DNA of 64,000 nt from Tamarix chinensis (Eukaryota; Streptophyta; Magnoliopsida; Caryophyllales; Tamaricaceae): contig CM060175.1 of the NCBI GenBank assembly GCA_030549775.1, positions 2,666,564-2,730,563 of the forward strand, in the 5' to 3' direction. The number at the start of each line of letters is the position of its first letter. The first letter of the stretch is position 1. The notes under the pieces are model-generated. The model searched no databases, was not told where the DNA came from, and was given only the letters and a program-made list of their open reading frames with translations. This document shows positions 63,117-64,000 of the stretch, piece by piece. A program made the position numbers and the translations under genes.

Positions 63117-63213
63117 AACTTCCCAGAAGGTCACCCATCCTAAAATTACTCCACAGCCAGCACGCTTAACTGTGGAGTTTTTAGGATGGAATCACCAAAA
63201 GGATGGTATACCA
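63117..63213 (-). other. 5S-rRNA-like segment in the left Cassandra LTR
   Basis: On the minus strand AGTTAAGCGTGCT and AGGATGGGTGACCT match the A-box and C-box parts of the plant 5S rRNA internal promoter, and CTGGGAAGTT follows. The 5' part of 5S is diverged (ggtatacca...). It is an LTR module and not a ribosomal 5S gene. Confidence 0.88.
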
Positions 63214-63567
63214 TGTTGATATAAGTAGCCAAATCAATCCTTATAACACTCTGCTCAAATTTGGGGTATTACATTCACCCCCACTCAAAGAACGCAACGT
63301 CCTCGTTGCGCCTCAACCAATGACTGTCTCAATATAGCTCATCCCAAGAATCGTCCCGCTAGGTGGCTGACTGGCTCATCCAAGTTCAGCTCACGGTCGC
63401 GGTTTCGCTTTGATACCATTTGTAACACCCCGAGTCAACACGACCACACGGGGGCTACCTTGAAGTGCTTTCGGATTGATTGGCTGGCCCCACAGATCAA
63501 CACGAGTCCTTTCAGCACGCTTTGTCCTCACTCACGCACTTCCCGAGAAATTTTCAGAAAATTTCCG

Positions 63568-63665
63568 AAACTTCCCAGGAGGTCACCCATCCTAAAATTA
63601 CTCCACGGCCATCACGCTTAACTGTGGAGTTCTTAGGACGGAATCACCAAAAAGATGGTATACCA
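63568..63665 (-). other. 5S-rRNA-like segment in the right Cassandra LTR
   Basis: It has the same motifs as the left copy, with GGTGACCTCCTGGGAAGTT exactly as in typical plant 5S rRNA. Being in the 5' LTR on the minus strand, it is positioned to drive Pol III transcription. Confidence 0.88.
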
Positions 63666-63770
63666 TGTTGATATAAGTAGCCAAATCAATCCTTATAACA
63701 CTCCGCTCAAATTTGGGGTATTACAGTGTAGGGTTAGGATTTAGAGTTTAGGGTTTGATATAGGTTTGGA

Positions 63771-64000
63771 TTTGTTGTTTGATTAGATATTTATTAAATC
63801 TTGATTGTTGATCAAATATTAATCTAATGATTAAGATTGGTTCCTATGTTAATTTGTATGTGACCCTCTTCCTTTATATATATATATTTCAAGGATTAAA
63901 AAAAAAACATTTCAAAGTAAGTTTATGGGCGCGCAGATCAGCCATTTGTGGCATCTTATTCTTCTGTAATTTTATCATTCCTGAACCTGCGTATTCAAGC
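63771..64000. other. Window end, unassigned
   Basis: AT-rich, with a (TA)n run near 63875. The last 100 bp are less repetitive but no exon could be supported. Confidence 0.35.

Larger units (their letters stand above)
62978..63725 (-). mobile_element. Cassandra-type TRIM retrotransposon with 5S-rRNA-like LTRs
   Basis: LTRs at 62978-63273 (296 bp) and 63421-63725 (305 bp) both run TGTAACACC...GGTATTACA on the plus strand. Perfect GTGTA target duplications flank the element (62973-62977, 63726-63730). On the minus strand a primer site TGGTATCAAAGC (63407-63418) follows the right LTR, and a G-rich polypurine tract (gagtgggggtgaa) precedes the left LTR, so it is read right to left. The 147-bp interior has no coding capacity. 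Total 748 bp is within the known Cassandra range. Confidence 0.95.
62580..63770 (+). repeat. Degenerate interstitial telomere-like (TTTAGGG) repeats
   Basis: Variants ggtttagggtttagggtt, gtttagtgtttaggg and gggttttgtttttgggttt fill 62587-62977 and continue at 63726-63760 on the other side of the Cassandra element. Units are irregular, so this is not a live telomere. Confidence 0.75.

Noticed and set aside
63117..63665. Two genuine 5S rRNA genes
   Set aside because: The 5' portion is diverged and both copies lie at equivalent sites in the LTRs of a bounded element with a target duplication, so they are Cassandra modules.

Overview
The window is plant nuclear DNA that is very rich in transposable elements. 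It holds one convincing host gene and no operon-like organisation. Plant origin is supported by a spliced 5-formyltetrahydrofolate cyclo-ligase gene of plant type, Ty1/copia remnants, a Cassandra-type element whose LTRs carry a 5S-rRNA-like sequence, hAT- and Harbinger-like MITEs, and degenerate TTTAGGG (plant telomere) repeats. I cannot name the species from this sequence.

The host gene runs on the plus strand from 13512 to 36847. It has seven exons that join in phase into a 285-residue protein, with GT..AG at every intron. The coding sequence is only 858 nt but spans 23.3 kb, because intron 1 (11.7 kb) and intron 3 (8.9 kb) are packed with transposons. Intron 1 holds a decayed minus-strand copia element (about 17.95-22.33 kb) that itself contains a hAT-like MITE, plus a Harbinger-like MITE. 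Intron 2 holds a partial hAT-type MITE. Intron 3 holds a second, full copy of that MITE with an 8-bp target duplication, then an old LTR element that was split by a young 4.84-kb Ty1/copia element. The young element has near-identical LTRs and a GGAAT target duplication. It keeps one reading frame through gag-pol but has nine premature stops and no frameshift.

Both flanks (1-13.4 kb and 38-64 kb) are a mosaic of one large LTR-like family whose ends read TGTAACACC/TGTAATACC and GGTGTTACA/GGTATTACA. The clearest copy is a 4.2-kb solo LTR at 52745-56948 with an AGCAT target duplication. Copies share an order of parts: a pyrimidine-rich tract, ATT-type microsatellites, triplets of small CCAC...GTGG palindromes, then two stem-loops near the 3' end. 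The stem-loops keep their pairing while their sequence changes between copies. I consider this the most likely undescribed feature here, probably a structured RNA or DNA element of the LTR.

The right end has a nested tandem array (about 29-bp units in 87-bp higher-order repeats), a degenerate interstitial telomere-like tract, and a 748-bp Cassandra element inserted in that tract with a perfect GTGTA duplication. Most open reading frames in the window are low-complexity products of G-rich tracts or microsatellites and are not genes.
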